This document shows positions 34,779 through 42,901 of a stretch of 42,945 nucleotides of DNA, piece after piece. The stretch spans positions 1 through 42,945 of the forward strand of contig JAZDHC010000039.1 in the NCBI GenBank assembly GCA_043806395.1, given 5' to 3'. Under the pieces are notes generated by a model that was not told where the DNA came from, made no database searches, and was given only the letters and a program-made list of their open reading frames with translations. The first letter of the stretch is position 1. The number at the start of each line of letters is the position of its first letter. Both the position numbers and the translations under genes were made by a program. Source of the stretch: CG2-30-40-21 sp043806395 (GTDB lineage Bacteria; UBA9089; CG2-30-40-21).

Positions 34779-35762
34779 TCACGGTCTATCGGCAATAAAA
34801 ACACTCAATTCCCGCTTAAGGGGTGTAGTGCCCCATTCCATTTTAACAGTTGCCTTCAGATAATTATAATCAAGGGTATCAGAAAATGTTCCTTCAAATG
34901 TTGGCGGGTCATTACCATGTCCGATCTCTTTTATTTTTGTTATTGTTACTGTTCGGGTTGCTCCACCATTTATTGGGGTAGTTCCATTCCAACCATAGGG
35001 TGGCATATTTATCAGTTCTGAGTCTGTCCCTACCATAAGATTATCATAGGGCATACTCCTTATCTCTTCTAATTTTTTCTGACACAGTGTTATTGCCATC
35101 GTTGTTTCCCTTGTGTGAGGCTGGACAAGAGAGGATTGCTGAAATGCCTTTAAGATACATAAGATACTTATAGCAACTATTGCTGTAGCCACCAATATCT
35201 CTACTAAAGTTATCCCCTTTGAGGCAGTATGCCTATTTGTTGCTTTCTTATTTATTTTATTTATGGAATAGAAATAAAATAGCAAAGAGCCAATAGAAAG
35301 AAAGAGAAAAAGTCCTATAATTAACCAATCTTTCCATCCGGTTTTTTTAATCTCTATTTGTTCCTTAATACTTGATATTTCCCCTTTCTCTTGATTATTT
35401 GCAACTGATGTTTTTTGTTCTGGAGTAACTATGCCTGATACTCCAGGAACAGTCTGATTCTGTGTGTCTGAAGACACTCCTGCAGAAATATTTTTGTTAT
35501 CTAATGGTATTTTTGAAGAAATTTCCCTGTTTGTTTCCCCTATCATTCCTTCTGTCGTAACATTTCGTACCTCTTTTTTCATGTGTTTTGCTTTTTCTTT
35601 GTAATATTGTTCTTTAATTATCCTTTCCTTATCCTCTTGTTCTTCTTGAATCAATTTATCTATATCTTCAGGGGTAGCATTTTCTGGAATCCATCTGGCA
35701 TCAACAGATAATCCGGTAAAAAAGAGTGATAAAAATACAGCTACAAATATAATCTGCTTCAT
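34779..35762 (-). CDS. Fusion of exported N-terminal region and PilV/PulI-like pseudopilin
   Basis: 327 residues with an unusual layout. Residues 1-22 are a signal peptide (FVAVFLSLFFTGLSVDA). Residues 24-140 form a charged, coiled or disordered region. Residues 145-166 form a membrane helix, followed by a basic loop (NKINKKATNRH). A class III prepilin motif comes only then: SKG-ITLVEILVATA with G183 and E188, and a hydrophobic helix. The rest is a minor pilin-like globular domain. Normal prepilin leaders have fewer than about 30 residues. No start codon ATG lies between the two parts, and the frame is continuous. It stands 5 bp after the PilX-like gene. Confidence 0.8.
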   Translation of the reverse strand: MKQIIFVAVFLSLFFTGLSVDARWIPENATPEDIDKLIQEEQEDKERIIKEQYYKEKAKHMKKEVRNVTTEGMIGETNREISSKIPLDNKNISAGVSSDTQNQTVPGVSGIVTPEQKTSVANNQEKGEISSIKEQIEIKKTGWKDWLIIGLFLFLSIGSLLFYFYSINKINKKATNRHTASKGITLVEILVATAIVAISILCILKAFQQSSLVQPHTRETTMAITLCQKKLEEIRSMPYDNLMVGTDSELINMPPYGWNGTTPINGGATRTVTITKIKEIGHGNDPPTFEGTFSDTLDYNYLKATVKMEWGTTPLKRELSVFIADRP

Positions 35763-35767
35763 TTTTT

Positions 35768-37720
35768 CTAACGAACCTCCTTCCAGCTAATTACCTTTTG
35801 CAATTTCCCCAATGTCTCACTCCCCGCTACTATAGAAACTGAGCCTGGTGGGAAGAGATAGATTGGAAAATTTGGATTCTGCCGGTAGTTACTATGGTAT
35901 CGAGTATCCTGTTTTAGGTCTAATATTCCACCGTAGCAAATTGCCTCATCCTTGCTGATAAGGGAGCCGTGAAAATTGGGTGAATTAGCTACCCTTCCAG
36001 CAAGAAAATGCTGGGTATAGTAAACACCATCTATGGTACTAATCGTATTTGTAGCTGTTTGGCTATACTGGGTAATCGTCCCTATTCCTGTCGGATCCCA
36101 TAATGGACCAGTAGCAGTCCCTGGTTTTCTGAGTCCCTCAAAGAAGGTTGTTAATGTGCCAGATGAACGAAAAATACTTCCGGTAACAGTTACATCCGTC
36201 CATGTATAGGTACCATCGAAAGATTTATCTCCATCAAGGTCCTCTGTAGTTGGCTCAAAGACGCCATTTCCTTCTGTTGGATCTGTCCAAGTACCATTCG
36301 GTGTACCATCATTTATATGGACATTTGTATTTGGTATGCCATCTGCCCCAACATCCTCACTTCCCATGCCCTTTCTCTTAGGATTATCAAAAAGCCATTC
36401 ATCTGCTATCCAGTTACTTGATGAATAATTTCCATAAACCAACCCACCCTTTGCAGACACTGATAAAAGAGTCTTTGTGGAATTATTTCCAACCCAAGTA
36501 TCCATTATTGAGGTACCTGATTTACTGGGCAAGCCATCATCATTATTTGTTATGTTAAAGATACTATTGGCTGGATTTTTATAGTCAGTACCGGCAGATT
36601 GCTGCCATAGAGGATAGGTGCCCCAATTCGGTCCATTGACATATTGGATGTTTCCGGCAATGTATGCATTTCTACCCACATAGATTGATCCATACCGCGG
36701 ATGTTCTATATCACTCCCTGTAACACTAACAGAACCTTTTATTATCAGATTACCCTCAATGACCACACTATTCGTAATCTCAATAGGGGCATTCTTTGTG
36801 CCAATCAGGATCAGGCTTGTACTGCTCCCCTCGCCACTGCTGCCATCAAATACCCCATCACTTGTAAATGTCCGACTACCTATTCTAATCGTACCTGCGG
36901 GATGGTCATATTGATCGGTATCCGGGTTCCATCCCCGTGCAATTTCTTTATAATAGATCATATCTTGCAGGTTTGGGATATTTTCTTTTGGTAGATTTGA
37001 TCTTTTGTATGGTTCATTGTTATAGGCAGGGGGACCAGATCGTAATCCAGCCAGTCCATTTGGAGAGCGACCATTGTAATCTACTTCAAGCTGTGACTCT
37101 ACACTTCCATCAATAGTGAGAACACCAGTCCCTTGAATCTCAAAATTGCCGTTTGATTTCATACTGCCCCGACAGAATGCTACACCGTTACCATAATGCC
37201 ACCAACCCCAGTTGTTAATAAAATATGCGTAATCAAATACCCTTGGCATTTCCTCTATTGCAGTCCTGTTTACCTTAACAATGATCTCAATCTTCTTTGT
37301 AGAGATGGGGATTACTTTTCCCCCCTCTTCACGGCCGAGCATACCAGTGGCAATAATCTTTAGATTGGCGTAATATCCAGTAGCGTCTTCGCCACTAAAT
37401 ATGGTTTCAGGGTAGGAAACACGCATATATTGACCCGTACCTATCGGAATAAAGTTGGTATCCCCACCAAAATTAGTATTCCATGTAGCTGTACCTATAG
37501 CTGACAAATCTTCAGATTGGAGTTTCCAGAGAGCCCGCTCTGCTGCAGATTCAGCCACAGATAATGCTTCTATGCGACGAGTGTAGGAATTACCATGCTT
37601 CAACTCAGTTTGACTGGCAATAAAGAATAGACTTCCACCCATTACCAGAATAAGAAGAAGAAATAAGGTAAGTGCTAAAGCCATACCTTTTTGTCCTGAA
37701 AGAGGCTTTGTTGTATACAT
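35768..37720 (-). CDS. PilX-like type IV pilus assembly protein
   Basis: About 650 residues. The N-terminus has a pilin-type helix, QKGMALALTLFLLLILVMGG, preceded by a short basic leader; the +5 Glu is absent, as in PilX and GspK proteins that sit at the pilus tip. A long extracellular domain follows (residues 35-650), beta-rich with repeated short strands (IEGNLIIKGSVSVTGS, YGSIYVGRNAYIAGN). The ATG at 37720 is required because the promoter at 37742-37770 would start transcription near 37735. GGGTGG lies 5 nt upstream. First gene of the three-gene pseudopilin operon. Confidence 0.8.
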   Translation of the reverse strand: MYTTKPLSGQKGMALALTLFLLLILVMGGSLFFIASQTELKHGNSYTRRIEALSVAESAAERALWKLQSEDLSAIGTATWNTNFGGDTNFIPIGTGQYMRVSYPETIFSGEDATGYYANLKIIATGMLGREEGGKVIPISTKKIEIIVKVNRTAIEEMPRVFDYAYFINNWGWWHYGNGVAFCRGSMKSNGNFEIQGTGVLTIDGSVESQLEVDYNGRSPNGLAGLRSGPPAYNNEPYKRSNLPKENIPNLQDMIYYKEIARGWNPDTDQYDHPAGTIRIGSRTFTSDGVFDGSSGEGSSTSLILIGTKNAPIEITNSVVIEGNLIIKGSVSVTGSDIEHPRYGSIYVGRNAYIAGNIQYVNGPNWGTYPLWQQSAGTDYKNPANSIFNITNNDDGLPSKSGTSIMDTWVGNNSTKTLLSVSAKGGLVYGNYSSSNWIADEWLFDNPKRKGMGSEDVGADGIPNTNVHINDGTPNGTWTDPTEGNGVFEPTTEDLDGDKSFDGTYTWTDVTVTGSIFRSSGTLTTFFEGLRKPGTATGPLWDPTGIGTITQYSQTATNTISTIDGVYYTQHFLAGRVANSPNFHGSLISKDEAICYGGILDLKQDTRYHSNYRQNPNFPIYLFPPGSVSIVAGSETLGKLQKVISWKEVR

Positions 37721-37741
37721 TTTGACCACCCCCATAATCAA

Positions 37742-37770
37742 ATAATAACACAAATTCTCTCGTATGTCAA
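37742..37770 (-). promoter_or_regulatory. Promoter of the pseudopilin operon
   Basis: TTGACA (37765-37770), a 17-bp spacer and TATTAT (37742-37747) on the minus strand. The leader would be only about 15 nt. Confidence 0.75.
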
Positions 37771-37784
37771 GAATTATCTTGACA
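37765..37784. promoter_or_regulatory. Palindrome joining two divergent -35 boxes
   Basis: TGTCAAGAATTATCTTGACA is symmetric in 9 of 10 outer base pairs. Its ends are the -35 box of the pseudopilin promoter (minus) and of the hslU promoter (plus), 8 bp apart. The two promoters cannot be bound fully at once. Confidence 0.7.
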
Positions 37785-37807
37785 AAAGGCAGGATTTGGG
37801 GTAAAAT
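37779..37807 (+). promoter_or_regulatory. Promoter of hslU
   Basis: TTGACA (37779-37784), a 17-bp spacer and TAAAAT (37802-37807). The predicted start near 37814 leaves a leader of about 150 nt that contains a family-A hairpin. Confidence 0.75.
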
Positions 37808-37832
37808 TGTTGGGAAAGGTAGGCGAACAAGG

Positions 37833-37939
37833 AAGGCTGTAGGCTGTAGGTTAGGAAAGGGAAGGATATGGGATAAATAATCTGTCTTCTGCCTTTCTCC
37901 TTCCTACCTACAGCCTATAGCCTAATAGCCTACAGCCTT
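37833..37939. repeat. Family-A hairpin element in the hslU leader
   Basis: The left arm is AAGGCTGTAGGCTGTAGG (two tandem 7-mers GGCTGTA); the right arm carries CCTACAGCC and CCTATAGCC units up to 37939. The centre has GGGAAGGATATGGGATAA, shared with the element at 39341-39659, where it is interrupted by a MITE. Confidence 0.8.
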
Positions 37940-37965
37940 AATTAAAACCCCGAGGTGAAAGATAA

Positions 37966-39330
37966 ATGCAAGATTTAACCCCCAGAGAGATTGTCAGTGA
38001 ACTTGACAAATACATTATTGGTCAGGATAAAGCCAAAAAGGCAGTAGCTATTGCCTTAAGAAACCGTATCCGAAGACAAAGGTTAGCAGAAGAGTTGAGG
38101 GAAGAGGTTTCTCCGAAAAATATTATCATGATTGGTCCCACGGGTGTGGGTAAAACAGAGATTGCGCGAAGGCTTTCTAATTTAGCCAATGTCCCATTTC
38201 TCAAGATAGAGGCAACAAAATTTACAGAAGTAGGTTATGTTGGTCGGGATGTGGAGTCAATGGTGCGGGACCTTACCACTATGACGGTAAATTTAGTTAA
38301 GCAGGATGCTATGAAAAAGATAGAGAAAGAGGCTCTGGACATGGTTGAGGAAAAAATCTTAGATATTCTCTTGCCTTTACCAAAGACAAAGAAGAAGAAA
38401 AAATCTGATACAGAAGAAGTGGATATTGCTGCACAGGAAGTGGAAAAGATTCAAAATAGTCGTGAAAAACTACGGAAAAAACTACAGCAAGGTAATTTGG
38501 AAAATAGAATGATAGAGATAGATACTAAGGATACCTCTATGCCTATGTTTGAGATATTTGCTGGAAGTGGAATGGAAGGGCTTGATATGGGGCTGTCTGA
38601 TGCCTTAAGCACGATGCTGCCGCAAAAGGTTAAGAAAAGAAAGGTGACTGTTGTAGAGGCTCGTAGAATCCTGATCAATGAGGAATCACAAAAATTAATT
38701 GATATGGAAGATATCCTTAAGGATGCCATTAACCGCATAGAAAACCAGGGGATTATCTTTTTGGATGAATTGGATAAGGTGGTCAGTACAGGATCCCGAA
38801 CAGGTGGACCAGATGTTTCCCGTGAGGGTGTTCAACGGGATTTATTGCCTATTGTTGAGGGAACTACTGTTACTACCCGTTATGGGCCGGTCAGAACAAA
38901 TCATATCCTCTTTATTGCTGCTGGAACATTTCATGATGCAAAACCAGCAGACATGATCCCGGAATTACAGGGAAGGTTTCCTATCAGGGTAGAACTCTCT
39001 TCATTGGTAAGGGAGGATTTTATCCAGATATTGACCGAGCCACGAAATGCTATTATTAAACAATATGTGGCTTTGCTTGGAACTGAGGGGGTTGAGCTAC
39101 AGTTTAAGGAAGATGCTATACATGAGATTGCTTCCCTTGCCGCTACTGTTAACGAAAATACTGAAGATATTGGAGCAAGAAGACTTCATACTATTATGGA
39201 AAAGGTGGTTGAGAATATCTCCTTTGAAACCCCACCCCGCACAGGAACGGTTATTATTGATGCTGAATATGTGCGGTCTATGTTAAATGAGATTATTAAG
39301 GATAAGGATTTGAGCAGGTATATATTGTGA
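37966..39330 (+). CDS. hslU: ATP-dependent protease ATPase subunit HslU
   Basis: AAA+ unfoldase of the HslUV protease, 454 residues. It begins TPREIVSELDKYIIGQ, with Walker A GPTGVGKT (57-64), pore loop GYVG (90-93), an I domain (about 110-230) that is Lys-rich and slightly enlarged at 138-150, Walker B IIFLDE (263-268), and the conserved C-terminus DKDLSRYIL that docks into HslV. GAGGTG is 8 nt before the ATG. The peptidase gene hslV, usually just upstream, is not adjacent; the upstream gene is a divergent pseudopilin and the downstream gene is convergent. Confidence 0.96.
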   Translation: MQDLTPREIVSELDKYIIGQDKAKKAVAIALRNRIRRQRLAEELREEVSPKNIIMIGPTGVGKTEIARRLSNLANVPFLKIEATKFTEVGYVGRDVESMVRDLTTMTVNLVKQDAMKKIEKEALDMVEEKILDILLPLPKTKKKKKSDTEEVDIAAQEVEKIQNSREKLRKKLQQGNLENRMIEIDTKDTSMPMFEIFAGSGMEGLDMGLSDALSTMLPQKVKKRKVTVVEARRILINEESQKLIDMEDILKDAINRIENQGIIFLDELDKVVSTGSRTGGPDVSREGVQRDLLPIVEGTTVTTRYGPVRTNHILFIAAGTFHDAKPADMIPELQGRFPIRVELSSLVREDFIQILTEPRNAIIKQYVALLGTEGVELQFKEDAIHEIASLAATVNENTEDIGARRLHTIMEKVVENISFETPPRTGTVIIDAEYVRSMLNEIIKDKDLSRYIL

Positions 39331-39340
39331 GGGGGAAAGG

Positions 39341-39659
39341 CTTTTAGTCTGAAGGCTGAAGGTAGGAAGGGAAGGATATGGGATAATATGGTTCTATCAC
39401 GATTTGTGTGGGTAAATAAGAGATAGGTTTATCGCTTTCATTCCACACCAGAGTATGTCATCTGGAGGTATTTCTACTTCCATGTGCGGGGGTTAAATGT
39501 ATACTTTGGAGTAGTTAAAGCGATAAACCTTCTTCAATACATATTAAGAATGTTCTGTAAGGTTGATAAAGAACCAACTTTATCTTACCCACACAAATCG
39601 TAATAGAGCCGATAATATTTCCTGCCTTTTTCCCTCATACCTTCAGCCTAAAAGCCTAA
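39341..39659. repeat. Family-A element interrupted by a MITE
   Basis: The outer arms are CTTTTAGTCTGAAGGCTGAAGG (left, ending about 39362) and CCTTCAGCCTAAAAG (right, about 39641-39655). Removing 39390-39610 and one copy of GATAATAT restores an element that matches 37833-37939 (GGGAAGGATATGGGATAATA...). Confidence 0.8.
39390..39610. mobile_element. 221-bp MITE with 26-bp terminal repeats and 8-bp duplication
   Basis: Terminal repeats 39390-39415 and 39585-39610 match at 24 of 26 bases (left end GGTTCTATCACGATTTG). The 8-bp direct repeat GATAATAT flanks both sides (39382-39389 and 39611-39618). A second inner inverted repeat is AGGTTTATCGCTTT (39425-39438) with its complement at 39517-39530. 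There is no coding sequence. Ends starting GG with an 8-bp AT-rich duplication fit the ISL3 family; that assignment is inference. Confidence 0.88.
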
Positions 39660-41177
39660 CTACCTGCCTCTCACCATAAACCGTTTAATCAATGATGAAG
39701 TAATCTGTCCGGACACAGCCATCACAATCCCCTTTTGCAGCCAGCAAATACCCTGGGTTATTTTGACCAACAGGAGTAATGGTTCAGGATGCAGCCGTAA
39801 AAACCTTCTGTGGGATAGGAAAGACACCATTTGCCTTGGAATCAATGGTGTGCCGCTTAAGTACAATAAGGCAATCCATGCTGTATCCCATTTATCCCTC
39901 TTATACTCAAGAGTAACTCGAAATTGCGACAAAACCCTTTGCCTTTTGTCTTCAATATCATTTTGCGTGATCAGCCCCTGTTTCAATGCCATTTCTGTCA
40001 GCCCTGTCTTTGGGAAATATATCAGGGAATAAAGGGATAGCTTAAATGGCTTGGGGATATGGAGTAAAAGATTCAGGGTTTCATTTTTATCATCCTGTGT
40101 TTCAAATGGATTATCAAGGATGAGATCAAGGGCAAAGAAAATCTTGTGTTTGCGTAAGATTGTTGCTGCTTCTATTATCTGCTTGTTTGTTTCCGGCCGT
40201 TTGAAGATATGTCGCCTTACTCTTTCGCAACCGCTCTGGATACCTATGCCAATCAGGCTAACCCCTGCATCCTTTAACATTCCCAGAACATCATCATTAA
40301 CAGCTAAGGGGTGTAGGTAACAGCTAAAGGGAAGATTCAGCCCTTTTTCCTTATATTGTCGGCAAAACTCACTTATCCACTTTTTGTTTACCCCAAACAC
40401 CTCATCGAAAAAGGTGATCATCTTCAATCCCTTAAGGCTTGCCTTAGCCTGAACTAATTCATTGATTACATGCTCCACACTTCTTTGTCTGATATAATTT
40501 CCATGATTCTTGTACATCTCCTTAAACAGGCTGTTGGAGCAATAGGTGCAGCTATATGGACATCCTCGTGTCCCCTGTATAAAATAATCCCAACAATCCA
40601 GATGAATGGGATCACCCTCATAAAGTTTATCCTTGTTGATGTAATACTTGTTGGCATTGGTATAGTCCGGCAGCGGAAGGCTGCTTAAGTCCTGAATCAA
40701 TGGCCTGAGCGGATTTCTGGTAATTGTGCCTGCAATATTAAACCACAAATTCTTGATGGTTAAGGGATTGCCATTATTGGACAAGGCTTCAAGCAATTCC
40801 AGCAGCGAATATTCACCCTCACCAAGACATAGCATGTCTGCATGTTGGATACATTCCTCCGGGTCTACGGTTGGATGCACACCACCCCAGAGCACAGGGA
40901 TATTCAGTGTTTCTTTTATTGCCTTAGTTATCACCTTAGCAGTCTCAAGATAGGCGGAACAGCTGACACTTATCCCCACAATCTCTGTCCGAGACTGCTT
41001 GAGCACATTAATTAATTGCTCCAGTTCCTTTTTCGTTGGGGCAGTGGCATTATTAAAATAGCTGTGCTTAAAGAAGATGAGATTGGGGCATGCACCCTTT
41101 GACTTGAGGAAGCTATGAAGATACCGAACGCCGAAGTTTTTTATGTGATATAGGGAGATCAGGCTGAAGTTAATCAT
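39660..41177 (-). CDS. B12-binding-type radical SAM protein
   Basis: 505 residues. The N-terminus (1-160) looks like a cobalamin-binding Rossmann domain of the type found in many radical SAM proteins (IVGISVSC, IPVLWGGVHPTVDPEE, CLGEGEYSLLELLEAL), without the His of the base-off DxHxxG motif. The radical SAM core has C206, C210 and C213 in RGCPYSCTYCSN, and later IGIGIQSGCERV and DLILDNPFET. The C-terminal 100 residues are basic and hydrophobic. The reaction is unknown. AAGGA lies 3 nt and GGAG 8 nt before the ATG, within a duplicated copy of the end of the upstream gene. It is probably cotranscribed with the SPASM-type gene 66 bp upstream. Confidence 0.88.
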   Translation of the reverse strand: MINFSLISLYHIKNFGVRYLHSFLKSKGACPNLIFFKHSYFNNATAPTKKELEQLINVLKQSRTEIVGISVSCSAYLETAKVITKAIKETLNIPVLWGGVHPTVDPEECIQHADMLCLGEGEYSLLELLEALSNNGNPLTIKNLWFNIAGTITRNPLRPLIQDLSSLPLPDYTNANKYYINKDKLYEGDPIHLDCWDYFIQGTRGCPYSCTYCSNSLFKEMYKNHGNYIRQRSVEHVINELVQAKASLKGLKMITFFDEVFGVNKKWISEFCRQYKEKGLNLPFSCYLHPLAVNDDVLGMLKDAGVSLIGIGIQSGCERVRRHIFKRPETNKQIIEAATILRKHKIFFALDLILDNPFETQDDKNETLNLLLHIPKPFKLSLYSLIYFPKTGLTEMALKQGLITQNDIEDKRQRVLSQFRVTLEYKRDKWDTAWIALLYLSGTPLIPRQMVSFLSHRRFLRLHPEPLLLLVKITQGICWLQKGIVMAVSGQITSSLIKRFMVRGR

Positions 41178-41270
41178 TTTCCTTCTCCATAGGTTGAATA
41201 CATGTAGGGGCAGACCTATGTGTCTGCCCTGTATTGAAATTAATCACTTCCCCTCCCCATAGGTTGAATA
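41167..41270. repeat. 34-bp direct repeat flanking a TGTAGGGGCAGAC arm
   Basis: Copies 41167-41200 and 41237-41270 match at 29 of 34 bases, all differences being transitions, and both end CCATAGGTTGAATA. Between them lie 36 bp holding a 28-bp sequence identical to the left arm of the repeat at 19618-19680. One copy is the 3' end of the SPASM gene, the other is the ribosome-binding site and start of the B12-type gene. Confidence 0.85.
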
Positions 41271-42731
41271 TCCCTGAAGTGGCAGGCTTTTGCTATCTAC
41301 ATTTATTGTGGAATATATCATTTGTCTTTGGGCTGGCTCAGGGACAATTAAATCCCATGGGTCTTTTATTTCACCCTTCATCTGTCCAAACAAATCCCAG
41401 ACAAGCCACTGGAGCAGGATATTAGCCTGCTGACATCGAATGGTATCAAGGTTATTGATGTTTCCGTGTTGTACCCAGGCATCGTATGGGCAGCCACCGC
41501 CACAGATGGCTATTGCCGGACATCTTGAGCATTCATCTCGGTTTATGGGTGAAATGCCCTTCCACTCGTTATATCCTTCAAGAGATAAATCAAATGAATC
41601 CAATGGGTAATAATAATGCCCTGTGCCGAGAAATGCCTCGCAGAATCCAATGCTTCTGTCCGGGGCAACCAGAAATTTTCCACCACAGGAGGGGCAGTCT
41701 TTTAATCGTATCTGCTGCTCAACAAATGGCCTTATTCGCCTGAAAAGGTGCTCGGCATAAACACCCTTTTCCCGAATAAACTTGAAGGTGTCAATCATCT
41801 CCTGCGTCAATAACTCTACATCCACCATGGCTGGATTTCCGCCATTTTCATGAAGGTGAAGGGTGCTGAATCCAAGGTCAACAGGCTCAAATCTGTTTAT
41901 CAGATACTCAACTACAGATTTCAATCCCGGAATATTGTGTCTGCCAAGAACCATAGAAATACCAAGTCGACATCCAGCATCCTTGCAAATATCATACCCT
42001 CTGGCTGTATCCTCAAAACTTCCCTTGCCATCAATATAACACCGCATTTGATTATGTACCTCAGCTGGCCCATCCATGGAGACGATAACAAATACATCAT
42101 TCTCTGCTAAAAATGCAGCCATATCAGGGGTAATATTTGTAGCATTGGTAAACATGGTAATGCGGCAAGCATTGTCAACCTTGCGGATATAAGATATGGC
42201 ATGTTTTACAACATCAGGGCTAAGAAGTGGTTCACCACCATAAAACATGATTTCCCTCTGGCAGGAGGAGGTAGCACCTCTGGCAATTGAGCTGTGTTCC
42301 AGAAATTTGTTTATGCCTGCCTCGGCTGTTTCCAAAGACATGTGATGATTGCCGTAAGCTGCCCAGGTGTCAATAATATGACAATACTTGCACCGGAGAT
42401 TGCACACACTGGTTGGCACAAGGTAGAGAAATCGCGGGTCTGAGCACTGTGCCTGTTGTTGCAGATTGGATACAAGATGGGATTCTTCCCTGTTGCCGAT
42501 GTATCTCAGGAATTTATGTTCCAAAAGCGTTTCAATGTATTTGATGGCATGGTCATCTGTCTTGCCCAAGTGTCTGGCTGCCTGTTCAATGGTCTGTGGA
42601 AACCGCAGGTTTTCAAACAACTCTGCCAATAAATGGCTGCCGTAGATGTTGGTGACGAAAAGCGAGTGGTACAAACATACCCCCCCAGAAGATTTGAAAA
42701 TATGGACAAATGGTGATTTTTCGATTAACAT
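41244..42731 (-). CDS. Radical SAM/SPASM protein, peptide-maturase-like
   Basis: About 495 residues. Residues 1-95 form an N-terminal region with a PqqD-like winged-helix look (TIEQAARHLGKTDDHAIKYI). The core has C110, C114 and C117 in CNLRCKYC and GGEP at 165-168. The C-terminal SPASM-type cysteines are C346, C349, C364, C401, C404, C410, C414 and C433 (DECSRCPAIAICGGGCPYD), enough for two extra iron-sulfur clusters. This set is typical of enzymes that modify peptides or sulfatases. No precursor peptide is seen nearby. The ATG at 42731 has GAGG about 5 nt upstream. It is the first gene of a two-gene radical SAM operon. Confidence 0.9.
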   Translation of the reverse strand: MLIEKSPFVHIFKSSGGVCLYHSLFVTNIYGSHLLAELFENLRFPQTIEQAARHLGKTDDHAIKYIETLLEHKFLRYIGNREESHLVSNLQQQAQCSDPRFLYLVPTSVCNLRCKYCHIIDTWAAYGNHHMSLETAEAGINKFLEHSSIARGATSSCQREIMFYGGEPLLSPDVVKHAISYIRKVDNACRITMFTNATNITPDMAAFLAENDVFVIVSMDGPAEVHNQMRCYIDGKGSFEDTARGYDICKDAGCRLGISMVLGRHNIPGLKSVVEYLINRFEPVDLGFSTLHLHENGGNPAMVDVELLTQEMIDTFKFIREKGVYAEHLFRRIRPFVEQQIRLKDCPSCGGKFLVAPDRSIGFCEAFLGTGHYYYPLDSFDLSLEGYNEWKGISPINRDECSRCPAIAICGGGCPYDAWVQHGNINNLDTIRCQQANILLQWLVWDLFGQMKGEIKDPWDLIVPEPAQRQMIYSTINVDSKSLPLQGYSTYGEGK

Positions 42732-42780
42732 ATTATTACCTCGTAATTGGTAGCTACTCACCAAAGAAACAGACTAAGAT

Positions 42781-42813
42781 TATCCGCAGATTACGCAGAT
42801 TACGCAGATTAAG
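42781..42813. repeat. GCAGATTAC tandem repeat
   Basis: Three copies of the 9-mer GCAGATTAC (last one GCAGATTAA) upstream of the radical SAM operon. The complement-like unit TCTGTGTAA occurs at 20928-20961. Confidence 0.75.
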
Positions 42814-42867
42814 ATTTTTTGGGACGGTTCACCTTTGTTTGAAAGCTTGCGGTTAGTTGAGAGTGCA

Positions 42868-42901
42868 ATATTCCCCCTTAGAAAAGGGGGTTAGGGGGTT
42901 G
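42868..42901. repeat. C-run/G-run dispersed repeat
   Basis: ATTCCCCCTTAGAAAAGGGGG followed by TTAGGGGG; nearly the same as 29851-29886 and related to the copy inside rpoC. A short minus-strand frame running off the window edge (42878-42943) ends within it. Confidence 0.75.

Larger units (their letters stand above)
39331..39659. other. Repeat-filled gap between convergent hslU and the radical SAM gene
   Basis: About 329 bp without a gene: a family-A element interrupted by a 221-bp MITE. No other content is seen. Confidence 0.8.
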
